This document shows, one piece after another, positions 11,588 to 22,131 of a DNA stretch of 64,000 nt. The stretch is from Ectocarpus siliculosus. Taxonomy: Eukaryota > Sar > Phaeophyceae > Ectocarpales > Ectocarpaceae. A program made the position numbers and the translations under genes. Location: the NCBI GenBank assembly GCA_000310025.1, contig FN649731.1, positions 2,801,909 to 2,865,908 on the forward strand, written 5' to 3'. The notes beneath the pieces were generated by a model that was not told the DNA's origin, ran no database searches, and was given only the letters and a program-made list of their open reading frames with translations. The stretch's first letter is position 1. Every line of letters begins with the position of its first letter.

Positions 11588-12200
11588 AACAGGCTTTTGA
11601 ATCCGAGGCTGGTTGAATACAACCATTGTACACCAGCGACACACCTTTGACGTATCCATCAAACAATCCCTACAGTCCTCGACCTACGCCGATCTTGGTG
11701 TCGTGGCCGTTGTTGGCCGTCACCTTTCAACCTTACAAGGCAACGTCTTGGGCGTTGCTCGCCAGGTTTTCTGCACCAAACTGTCGGCATCATCCAATCA
11801 CAGCCGTGCAATGTTGGCTAAACTTCGTCACCACCAGATCATCATCAGATCATCAGATCACCAGGCAACCCGGCAGAGAGCCGGCCACTTACATGGCGCC
11901 ACACAGCTTACTCAAGCGCCCAAAGACCACAGATCTATCGACCCAGCGGAAGATTCCGTGTTGCGTGATCCTGGTCTCGGTGCGCCAGTCACAGCAGTAC
12001 ACAACTATGTCTGTGTATTCAAGCGAGAGAGACAGCCGCAGTGACCTGTGGCGGCGGGACCCGCATGTTCCGGGTTGTGGGTGCCCCCCGCTGCACCGGC
12101 GGCTCTGCTGGCAGTCTTCAGCTCTCGTTGCTCTGCCTGTGCATCTAACCAACAGAGCAACTAACACGTTGTGCGCTCTCTCTCTCGTATCTCGCCTACA
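11588..12200. other. Truncated third tandem unit, then no gene seen
   Basis: The first ~28 bases repeat the start of the tandem unit (GAATCCGAGGCTGGTTGA). The remainder up to 12,200 has open frames on the plus strand but no recognisable domain or splice structure. It contains a small ATCATCAGATC repeat near 11,838. Confidence 0.5.
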
Positions 12201-12451
12201 ATGCGAGCGTTTGTAGCGCCGACGATCCTCTTCTCTATTGTGAGACGGAGCTGCAGAGGTTTAGCTGTAGGCGCCTCGGCAGCAGGTAGACTGCCGGGCT
12301 GTCGCACAACTGCCTCCTCGTGCACCGTGAAGCGAGCAGCATCAACGGAGACTGCTGCTACGTCGCTATCGGGGTGGCCTCGAAGACTTGACCCGGACAA
12401 TTGCAAGGTTGCCGACATCCGCCAGCAGCTTCGACGCAGGTATAGAGCCAA
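12201..12451 (+). CDS. Candidate first exon: organelle presequence plus SAP-like motif
   Basis: An ATG at 12,201 opens a frame whose first ~45 residues are rich in Arg, Ser and Ala with few acidic residues, like a mitochondrial or plastid transit peptide (MRAFVAPTILFSIVRRSCRG). It then reads CKVADIRQQLRRRYRAK, resembling the start of a SAP DNA-binding helix pair. The frame ends at a good donor, AAAGGTAACA, in phase 1. I found no convincing following exon, so the product is unknown and could be a presequence exon of a downstream gene. Confidence 0.35.
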
Positions 12452-14023
12452 AGGTAACACAACGTGTAGACATGCAGCCATCAGCGTTTCGCGAGAAAAC
12501 ATATGCTGTGTCAAGCTCTGTAGCACTCTGACGGCAGAAATTGTGTTTTTTTCCCCGAGGATCCAAGCTTGGAGGGTCCCAAATGATCTTGCACACAACC
12601 AAGTTGAGCAGCATACAACATATTACATCTTCCCGATCTCCGAGTTCCCCAAATAAACGGGAGCGCTCCTTGAAAAGGTTCCAAAAAAGTTACATTTTAC
12701 ACACGATGTACAAGTACATACCGCTACGTCGAGGGTTGTCGAGGTGCAGGATCAAACATGTAAATCATGTTGTTGCAGTTGGCGCAGACCAAATTGGTGA
12801 GTTTACGCCGACGGGGTATAGAAACCAACCTGAGGGCGGTCGGTGAGGGCAAGAGCTTGAACTGAGAAGAGCTTGGCTGGCACCATTAGGGGTCAACAGT
12901 CTCGTCGATTGGGTCTCTTTCTCGGCTTGGTCGGTGGTCGGTCTTGAATGATTGAGAGTTTGGCTGGCACCACTACGGGTCAACAGTCTCACCGATTGGG
13001 TCTCTCATTCATTCTTGACCACACTCATCACCACTAACAACAACAACCACAACAACAACAACAACAACACCACGCTATACTATCCCATATCCACCCACCC
13101 TCGCACACGTATTGAAGTACTACTACACAGCTGTACATGGCTGGTCGCACGACCAGAGAGTATGCGTGTGGTCGCTGGGTGTTAAAATCAAACAAGTTCT
13201 AAAATGTGTAAAAAAAATCAAGACAGCAAGACATACATATTATACCTAATAATCGAAAATCGGGGTCCATAGGTGTGTGTGTGTGATTTTGGGGAGGTAA
13301 GACTCTAGTTTATTACAATTGCGTAAGGGGCACCTTGGATAGAAAACCCTCTGCAGTTGGCGTATGTGTCCGAAATTTTGGTTCAGATAGACCCTTGACC
13401 CAACCTTCTTTCCTTGCTGTGCATGATCCTCCTGATCCTGCTGATTGTCATGGAACCTTCGAACACAAAAGAGTGAGGGCACGTTCGGCAGTATGGGAGC
13501 TTATTGCACCGGTGGAGCAGTGCTTGACGTCGATTCAAAGGGGTGGGACTGCTGAAGGCGTGACATACCACACACCCTGGACCGATTTTCAAAGCTCGTT
13601 ACTGCACGAAGAAGATGTAGAACGCGAATGCTACGTTGTCGGAAAGCTCTCCAGGAGACAGTCTCAAACACCGCCGTTGTCTGCCCTGCCGCTCTCTCTG
13701 CGGTGGAGGAATCGATCTTTGGAAATCTGTCCAGGGGACATATGATATCTTACGTCAGCGGCGGTTTACTGCTGGTACAGCGACACCCCGGCCCACTCGT
13801 AAGAAACACCGCCAAGAACCCCAGGTACAACTGCAGGATGTTTGGTGCACCTTCTGTACCTATACCACAGTCCCGTTCGCAACCGTCTACCCACACAGTT
13901 CGTCGTCTGTTGGGATTTATCAACTTCCACACCTAACCCCGACGTCCTTCTATCCGCATGCCTTCTGGGAAATTGTGTCTTTGATTACGAAAAAAAAGGG
14001 GTTACACGCCACCGAGAGACAGA
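12452..14023. other. No confident gene; small tandem repeats and a weak ORF
   Basis: A tandem duplication lies at about 12,866-12,925 and 12,952-13,005, sharing TTGGCTGGCACCA and GGGTCAACAGTCTC. An AAC triplet run lies at about 13,020-13,070 and a short GT run near 13,271. A plus-strand frame at 13,335-13,745 and an overlapping one at 13,628-13,936 look vaguely protein-like. The latter ends in a retrotransposon-like LLGFINF, but this is too weak to call. Confidence 0.4.
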
Positions 14024-14102
14024 CAGACGAAGGCGGCGCTGCTGGAAGAGCTGCGAGGCCTCGTGAGGGCCGAAGGCTTCGCGCCTCCGGACGCCGTTGT
14101 CA
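14024..14102 (+). CDS. Candidate small exon
   Basis: One plus-strand frame reads a helical segment containing ALLEELRGLVRAEGFAPPD, bounded by a possible acceptor (GAGACAG) and a donor (CAGGTGAAGG). It could belong to the HNH gene downstream, but its end phase does not match the most obvious acceptor of the next exon. Function is unknown. Confidence 0.3.
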
Positions 14103-14792
14103 GGTGAAGGATGTAACGGCGCGACGCTACTGCTTGTCGGAGTGGTCATGCGGCTTGGGCTCTTGCTGGAAGGTCTGGTTGCAAACGTTGTGTTGGAGTG
14201 AGAGGGAGCTCTGGCGGTACAGTAGCCTGCAGGTCAGGATGCAAAGAGGCGTGTTCATGGACAGGTGGAGGCATCGTCGCACCCATCTCGAAACGCCCTG
14301 CCGCCGCCGGCGAAAAGCGACCCAGATGTGAGGTTTTTGCCGCCCGCGAATGTACCCGAATAAACACCCCTTACAAGTACCGCCTGATTACGGTTAACTC
14401 TTCCCTCTTCCGACACCGATAACCTCGTACGCGATGATTGTCTGCAATGCTTCTCCCTCCTGTGGCCCTAACGAAATCGGCTGGCAGAAATGACACCGTG
14501 ACAAGAGAGGGGCCGGAGGGATCGGAAGGTGACGGCAAGGCGCAACAAAGGTGCGCAAGCTTGGAAGATAGATGAAAAGTCATCGTGTGGACGGCGGGTT
14601 TGTGGGAGACGGTGCAACAAGGGCGGGGGAGGCATCCCCGTACCAACGTCTGGGGCGAGCAAAACCCTCGCTCAGGCAGGTTTGCAGGAAGTACTTGAAC
14701 CCAGAGCAGACATGGTTGCTCGGGATTGATTAGGTGGGTGATTCTTCCTTATGCTGCCAACGAGAGCTTGCAGGATAAATCTTGTCTTACAG

Positions 14793-17144
14793 AGGCTTTT
14801 GGCTGTATATCTCCCGATTCCACGCGAAGGTGGAACCCCGAAGCCGGGTGGGTGGACAGAGCCACCATGGAGAGGGGGGAGAGGGGCTACCCGCTGTGCC
14901 GTTTCTGTAACGAGGAGGTCCCCAGCGCGAGACGCACGTTCTGCTCGGATGCCTGCGTGCACGAGCATCGGGTGAGCGATCCAACATACAGCCAAGCCGT
15001 CATCGGTGTCGCCATCATGTAAAGGGGAGAGATTCCGTTTGATGTGCTTTCAAGGTGCTTAAGTTTTGGGGGGGGGGCGGCTGCAGATTAGTTTCATCAA
15101 GCAAGAGCAAGCGACACGCGTCCGCGTTGCGCGCGGCATATTAGTTGGGGATTGCTTGTTGATTGGGTTTGGTGCTGATCGACGTGTAAACGGGCGCGGG
15201 ATGCCAATTAGGTTTAATAAAAAAACTTTTTCTTTAATTTCGTAAGTGGGAGCTGAAAAATTGTGTCCTACTGTATAATAGTTGTCTTTCTTCGGACCCA
15301 CACCATTACGTGTTTCGCAAGACAAAGCGGAGTACTTCATATCACTGCTGTGCCGTCTCGGCATGGGACCACGTTACCCAGCACATGAAGTTCTACGCGG
15401 TCACCTGCGCTTTACGGGCGTGTGGTAGAGTAGCACCCAACTTATGGATGGCGTCTTCTTTCGAGCAGTTCGCGAGAGCTTCAGGCCCGATTCGCGCGTG
15501 TTGCGAGGCGGAACCTCTTGCTTTAAAGTCTTGGGGACCGACCGACCGTGCGTATCGTTTCGACTTCTCCACCTTTTTGGGGGCAGATCCGCACCCAGGG
15601 CTCCTACGTGCGCAAGTGCCTGCTGGTCAGGGATGGCGGTCAGTGTGCCGAGTGCGGCGTCGACGCCGCGGGTCTGTACAAGCGCGCCCGAGCGGCGTGG
15701 ATTTGCGAGGGTTCCGTGGTTGTCAAGAGGGAGGCGGTAGCGCTGGAGATGGTCGGGACCCCGTTCGAGGGAAAGGTGCGAAACGGCGTCGGCCTTCACA
15801 GGCGATGGAGTAGTGTGGGTATCTCAAGGGATATGGCGTGCGAGGGTAGGGGCGGGCAGGCTTCGCTCGATTATTGTACACAGTGCAGTTTCTTTGGTCT
15901 GTCCGGTGGATCTGAAACCTGCTCCCTTTCGAGGCTGATCGTTCTCTCCATGTGAGCGGCTTTACACAGCAGCTGAGAGGTAGACCCCGCGCTCTTCTTG
16001 CCCTAGTGTTCGCTGGCCGAGACTTGCAGGGTACGTTGGGGTGTTGGGCTTGTGATATTGCCGGAGATAAAATATGGCGACCTCGTTAGGGGCAGAGCCA
16101 GTAGAACGGTAGACAGCTTGCAGAAGAACCGAGGGCGGAATGGGGTGGGTTGGTCGCGAAATACTGCTTTCAGTTGGTGATAACTACAGGGAGACCTGGA
16201 CAAAGAGATGCTGCGCTTGAATCAGACGAAAAGAGCGGGGTGTAAGCTGGAGCGGTCGTAGGTGCAGAGGTGGACACGTCTGTATCGCCTTTTTTGCTCG
16301 GAACGCCCCTTTATTGTCGCTACACATTATTGGATGCCCGCGGGAAGCAGATGCCTACCAAAGGAATGACGCGAAGACCTACACAGGGGAAGTTCTGGCA
16401 CGCTGACCACATCGTTCCGGTGGTGAGCTGCTGAGCATGGTCGCCGAGGCTTGTAATTCTTGACTCAGTCCAGAAGAACGAAATCCTACATCATGAGTTA
16501 AGCCGAACGTGATTCGACAGAGTTTGTAGTTCGTGGCTATATCCAGCAAAACTGATTCCATCGATTTGGCTCTTGGCCAGACGAAGCTAAAGACCTATGA
16601 CGCACTGCTCCGCAAGCCTGACGAATCGTGTCACGTTGACCGTAGGCTAGCTTTGTGTGATTTCATTGTTTCATGACGACGCAATCGTGCCGCCGTGTGG
16701 CCAGCGGCCCGTTCGTCGCCCTTCCTTTCTCGCACACGTTTCCACATCCTCGTACGTCGATCGCCACGTTGATGCGTTGCCAGTCTGCCAACGTCCCCGC
16801 TCTCGCAATTTAAGTACCCGTCCAAGCGTTGTAGAAAACCCTCCCCAAGATTTTCTGTGTTTTTTTTGTCGGGAAGTTGCGCGTGGGTTGTGAGCGCTGC
16901 AGACTAAGCGAAAAAAACGACCGCCTGCCGTGAGCCTTCACACTTGGGCGGCAACCGCCAACCGATCTCGCAACTCCACCCACACATTCACCACCGTTTC
17001 CGTGCGTTTTTGCGCGTGCCCGCGCATCTGCAGGTGAGGGGTGGTGGGCAGTGCAGTCTCAAGAACTACCGCACTCTGTGCGTCCCCTGCCACGCGGCCG
17101 CCACGAAGAGGCTGGCAGGAGAGCGGGCGGCGGAGAGGGCTCGT

Positions 17145-17182
<38 letters not shown>

Positions 17183-17264
17183 CGCATCGGATAGTGTCGC
17201 CGGCACCGGTGCTGTTGTTGTGAAGAAAAAGCGCGGAAGGCCTAGAAAGATAGTGGACCGATAG
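14793..17264 (+). CDS. HNH endonuclease-domain protein (ZRANB3-type HNH, AT-hook), 3' exons
   Basis: Four plus-strand exons carry a complete HNH module: 14793-14971, 15587-15775, 16351-16422 and 17034-17264. The last three junctions are phase 0 with GT-AG signals. Exon 1 has two Cys pairs (CRFCNEEV and FCSDACVHEHR). Exon 2 has YVRKCLLVRDGGQCAECG. Exon 3 has the catalytic HADHIVPV. Exon 4 has GGGQCSLKNYRTLCVPCH. This order is the nuclease domain of ZRANB3 and related SNF2-linked HNH proteins, which act on DNA at stalled replication forks. After it come a run of 13 or more alanines and an AT-hook (KKRGRPRK) just before the stop. The start of exon 1 and all upstream exons are uncertain, so whether a helicase part exists is not known. 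Confidence 0.8.
17142..17183 (+). repeat. GCC triplet repeat encoding polyalanine
   Basis: About 13 consecutive GCC triplets lie inside the last HNH exon and encode a polyalanine tract between the nuclease fold and the AT-hook. Confidence 0.9.
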
Positions 17265-17669
17265 AGTAGCAGCATCAGCGGCGGCATCAGGGTGGGGGGT
17301 GTGATGTTAGCAGAATATCATTGGCGGCGGCGCTCGACGGTGAAGCCTTGGAAAACCGCGCGGAGGAGGAGGACGGAGGACGGAGGGTCCGCAGCAGCAG
17401 CAACAGTGGCAGACGCTGTCAAATTGTCGCGTTCTGGTGCGCTACAAGAAAATGTGGGGCTTATACCTGCATCGACCTGTAGCACACGTGGCGGGAACGG
17501 CACCTAGATACAATCCTAGTGGTACCGACCCAATGCTGCCAGCACAACCGCAAAAGGAGATGCGGCACTGCGATGGACACTCGAGAAGGGAGGGGACGGT
17601 ATGCGTGGGGGTTGTGAGTGGTGGTGCATGCGGCGTTGCCGATCTGTTGTGTTGGGGCGTGTTCGCAGC
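17265..17669. other. 3' flank of HNH gene; nothing else seen
   Basis: This is the downstream region of the HNH gene. It holds a GAGGACGGAGGACGGAGG purine run near 17,364 and CAGCAG triplets. Similarity to the Tic20-array flank blocks begins at about 17,670. Confidence 0.4.
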
Positions 17670-19451
17670 GCTCGGCGTACAATTGAATAAGCTTCTGATA
17701 AATATCGTGCTGCTTGGTCAAGTGTTGTGCCTCCATAGTACATAAGAGCATGCACGTGGTCGAGGTGGATACACAGCCGACAGCTTCAAGCTAGCAACAA
17801 CTTTTGACGAGGAGCTCTCGCTCATGTACGACACCGTCTTGCGTTCTCGCTGGGGTTGCATGTATCTACGTTTCAGCATCGTTCACCAGGAGGCGTACAC
17901 AACAAGAGTCAAACGGTGAGAGGTGATGTTATGCCTCAACGACATGATGAGCACTGTAGGATGTTTGCACTTTTTGGCATTCTTTCTTTCGCCAGCGTGC
18001 CTGACGCGCCCCACTTGTCCTTCTCCCTAACACTTGTTCGAGGCACATGTTTGACCGTTTTTTTCACCCCGGGTGCTCGACGACCTTCATCGGAACTACC
18101 GTTGCTCGGATTTGTCTCCCCCGGCCTACCTCGCATATATCGTGACACCCCCACCTGGGGGGGAGGGTACCCCCCCCGCCGTGTGGCACATGGTCACAAG
18201 CCCGCAAACGGGGGTTCCAAGGCGTGGAAGTCTAATAATGCGGTGTTTGTGTGAGGTGTGAACGTAGGTATGCGTAAAGGTGTGGGTTGTGGCAATAAAA
18301 AATCGATTTCATCTCTTCTCCGTGGAAAGATGTGCACCATGCGGTAACGACTAAATGCATATTGCTCGTGTTCGTGGAAACACTCCTCCTGTCGTGCCAT
18401 ACATCGCAATCAACAGCGACGAATTATCCGTTCTGCATTATTCCAAGTTGAGACAACCATGGCCGTGCCTTTTCTTCAAGAGGGAGGCAGAGCTGCGGCT
18501 TCGAGACTGAGCAGAGGGTTTGATTCAGAGATCGTGCCAAGACAGCAGTCACAAGCTGACGACGACAGCACAACCAAACACTACATGGCTCACTTGCTCG
18601 AACCAGATGCTCAATGCTACCAGCTTGAGCCATGCGAATGAACAGTTAGTTGATTACTGGCCCACGCCGAAGTTCCGACTGCACCAGCAGGTTGTCTGTG
18701 TGCGGAGAGAGACCTCCCAACTCCGATCTCAGGGTCGTGGTCGATGATCGATCCGCACGACCCATTGTGTTCATCAAGGCATGGTTTTTGTTTTCGCGAT
18801 TGGTATTTCTTCATCGCTTCGCTCTATCAAACAACACCTGCGAGAACCTTACATGTCTGGACGGCATACCAGCAACCTCTTGAACTGAGTCTGTGGCAGT
18901 GGCAGTCCTGGCGCTAACGAGCCACGACACTACTACCTGTCCTCCTTCGAGGCCCGGATAGCCGCGGCAACGAAGCAAAAAAATCACTTTATTGCCCGCA
19001 CGGTCAAGTGTACCTAGAGAACAATAGCTGACTCTTGACACGATCTAGTCAACAACAATCTCCATATTCCATCTCCTAGACATCACGCACCCTACATGCT
19101 ACACGCTACGCGACTAAAGCAGTCACAACAAGAGAAAACCACCAACATGTCTTCTTCACTCTCGTACATCAGATTCACAAAAAGGCACGCAACTGCAACT
19201 TACGAGATAACGTTCCACTCCACATAATATTTTCAACACATACACGCCATCTCCACCCACGAGCACTTCGTTAGGTAGAAACAACACATCATTACAAGTG
19301 CGTCAAAAACACATCAAGGAGCAGAGCCCAGCGCAACGAGTATCACTCAGAACAACTGTATGTACAGCAACACACAAACGTACACAAACGGCAGGCGAGC
19401 TAGAACGTGCACCCTGCCGGCAAATTCCACCAAATCATGACCCCATTTCCT
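17670..19451 (-). repeat. 3'-flank block of copy A (segmental duplication)
   Basis: This block is collinear with the block downstream of copy E (about 38,720-40,627). Landmarks are ACAATTGAATAAGCTTCTG, CTCATGTACGACA followed by CTCGCTGGGGT, CCCGGGTGCTCGACGACCT, and TTGAGAC...GAGGCAGAGCTGCGGC near 18,450-18,500. Frames shift between copies, so it does not look protein-coding. Confidence 0.75.
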
Positions 19452-21547
19452 CTACTCCTCGCCCCCCTCCTGGTTGTCGGGGTTCTCGCGGTTCAACCGC
19501 CCCAACAACGGGAGCTTGTTCGGGAACGATCCCGTCGCCGAAGTGCCAACGGAGTACGCCACAGCCGCCAACAAAGCCACGAACACCACGTCCGACCCCA
19601 CGTTCGCCAAAGGCGCCAGCTTGGACGCGTCGGACCCCAACACCGCCCCCGTGATCGCACCCACCACGCCCGGCAAGATCAGAGCGATGTCCAGGTTGAT
19701 GGCCTGCTGCATGTTGAACCTCACGAGCTTGTTGATCTGCGGGTTGCTGGACCCGATGGACAGACTGAAGAACCCGATCAGCGTCGCGAACGGAACGGAC
19801 CGCAGCGCCAGCAGCACGGCGGCCAGCGGCTGCGCCCACGCCGTCTGCTCCGGGAACGCGCCGAACAGGTGGGCGGCGAACACCACGCCGTCCGCCAGAG
19901 GAAGCACGTACGGCAACGCGGACAGCGCCTTGTCGGCGGTGGTGGCCGGGCCGTCGTTGACATCGCCGGGAGACACAACCACCGCCCCCGCGTCCGGCCT
20001 CATCCTGTCGTCCATCTGGCGCTGGCGCTCCTCCATACGCGCCACGCGTTCCTCCTCCCGCTGCTGGCTGAAGAGGTTCTCGAGCCTCGTCCTGAGCTCC
20101 TCCGTGGGGGCGAACTCCGACTGCTGCAGCAGCCCGTCCCCGTTCTGGTCGTAGGTCTGGATGAGCTTGAGGGCGAGATCGTCGGGGAACAGGGTACCTC
20201 CAGGGAGTCCGGCGATGCGGTCGTCCACCTGAGATGTTGTGAGAACAAGGGGGGGGTCAAGGGGAGGATTGGGGAGGGGGTGCGAGTGTGGTGAGAGTTG
20301 TTCGTTGACTTCGGGAGAGGCATTGGCTAATGGTTGTGTGGGAACTAGGTTGGGCGATGTGTCGCAAATGGATGGCGAGCACTCCATGCTTGCTTTCAAC
20401 ACAAAGAGGGAGCAATGTTTATCAACGACCAACACCCAGGGTGGCTTCGACTAGCCCTACAGCAGCGATAGTGCAGAGCCGTGCGATGAAGATAATGGAA
20501 ATCGTCGATGGGGACGGAGGGATATGGTCTTGAGGTGCATTGGCTACGCTACCGGGTGACATTCGGAATTCTATTTGTTGCCCATTTCCCAAGCGTGACG
20601 TAGTTCCGCAAAGGCTATGCGACGGAGGTGTGGAGGTACACAGCAGTAGTAACATCATTCACAGCAGCATCTTCAACTGTGACAGCAATACCGCGGCTGT
20701 GGTACTCTGTGATTGGTGTCTGCGGCGTAGGCTAGGTGAGGTAGAGAAACATACCGTGAATTAATATTCACACACAGATGCCCACGCTGGCTTCACCTGA
20801 ACGGTTGCAGACTTGGCAACGCCTTCACAATACCGCATCAACTACACTGCAGTACAATAAGCTGCAATGAGCTGTTCCTTTCTGTTGTGCAAGCACTTCC
20901 AACATGTATCACACAGTCTACAAAGGCCGTTGACCGAAAACCAGTAACTCTCGATGCTCCCGCCGTCAGCTTCTGTCTGCAACATCAGAGTAGCTCACGC
21001 CAACACTGCGTGCCATGGACGCAGTAGCAAACAGGTAATACACGGCCAAACACGCCATCCCCCCAGTGCTCTCTCGACTCACCTCTTCTTTCGACGGCTT
21101 CCGCCCCATGCGCGCCTGCAACGTCTTCGTGAAGCTCCGACGAAGCGGGCCCTCGAGCCCGGCCTTGAGCTCGGCGACGTCCACGGATCCGTCCTTGTTC
21201 GAGTCAAAGGTGTTGAAGGATCGTTGCGCGTTCTCTCGTCTCTCCCGCGCCTGCTTCTCCTCGAGCTCGGCAGCTTCCGCGCGGAAGGCGGCCGCGGTTT
21301 CTCGGAGCTTGGCCGCTCTCTGCTCTGCGACCTCGCTCACCATGCGGCGAGAAGACATGGCCGGCCTTGCCGACGACCGGCGGCGAGCGTTGTGGCGAGT
21401 CGCTACGGCGGACGTGGACGACCTGACGGCGTGCTGAGGGTTGGCGAGGGACCACGAGGCTCCACGGCCGGTTGGAGTGACGAAGGCGGTGGTGGAGCCC
21501 ACGAAGAGGGTGACTAGGGGAACGATGGTAGCGGTGATCGGTGCCAT
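19452..21547 (-). CDS. Copy A: plastid-targeted EF-hand/Tic20-family protein
   Basis: Exons 21547-21083 (465 bp) and 20228-19452 (777 bp) are joined in phase 0 by a GT-AG intron of 854 bp and encode 413 residues. Residues 1-25 are a signal peptide running into TTAFVTP, an ASAFAP-like plastid signal. A charged coiled coil spans about 70-110. Canonical EF-hand loops lie at 115-126 (DSNKDGSVDVAE) and 182-193 (DQNGDGLLQQSE). Residues 258-390 match Tic20 with four hydrophobic helices, including LPYVLPLADG and NKLVRFNMQQAINLDIAL. Tic20 proteins are channel-forming parts of the translocon at the inner plastid envelope. Differences from sister copies include SSRRM around residue 65 and EEKQ instead of EQKQ around 97. 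It shares intron type 1 with C and D and is divergently paired with copy B. Confidence 0.85.
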
Positions 21548-22131
21548 GGCTGCTGCTGCTGCTGTTGATGTGTTGATGTTGTGTTGACAACGGCGCTGCT
21601 ATGGGCTGGGTGATTGGTGGTGATGGATGAGAGTGGTCAGGGTGGGGCGGGAGGTGGGTGGTTGTGTGTGTGCAACACGCAGTTGCTCTCTGTCTCAGTG
21701 GGCAGTCAGGAGTGGGACCGTCAGAAGTTGCGTTGGTGTTTGGTTGCTGTTGCCTCTGACTGGGCGGGACGGTCAGACCAGTCAGACCCCGAACGGACCG
21801 CGTTCCTGCAGCATACTAATTTCAGTATGTTTCGCTGACACACAAAACGCGGAGGAACCGGGCATGACGTGGAGGAACTTCTCACCAGCTTCTGACTCTG
21901 AAGCGGAGACATCTTTGGGAGTGTGGCCGTCACTCGCAACGCACAGCAGACCTTCTGACGGTTCCACTCCTGACTGCCCACTGAGACAGAGAGCAACTGC
22001 GTGTTGCACACACACAACCACCCACCTCCCGCTCCACCCTGACCACTCTCATCCATCACCACCAATCACCCAACCCATAGCAGCGCCGTTGTCAACACAA
22101 CATCAACACATCAACAGCAGCAGCAGCAGCC
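21548..22131. promoter_or_regulatory. Bidirectional promoter spacer A-B (palindromic flanks)
   Basis: This 584-bp spacer separates the start codons of A and B. Its outer ~200-230 bp on each side are inverted copies, including CAGTGGGCAGTCAGGAGTGG near 21,697-21,716 and its complement near 21,968. Only the central ~190 bp is unique. Five CAG triplets lie directly before each ATG (context AGCCATGG). The centre holds a TGACGTGG word near 21,866 that may bind bZIP-type factors; that role is inference. The same layout recurs at 33,374 and 42,849. Confidence 0.75.

Noticed and set aside
13628-13936. Frame ending in LLGFINF, like the connection after a gypsy reverse transcriptase
   Set aside because: The preceding residues show no reverse transcriptase motifs; a single short match is not enough.
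17856-18254. Possible conserved ORFs in the 3'-flank blocks around the TGTACGACA landmark
   Set aside because: The reading frame is not kept between homologous blocks; indels shift it, so it is most likely noncoding.
19407-20294. Long (295-codon) open frames antisense to Tic20 exon 2, present in most copies
   Set aside because: They are frame shadows of a GC-rich coding exon; they lack splice structure and motifs, and the sense strand has clear Tic20 and EF-hand signatures.
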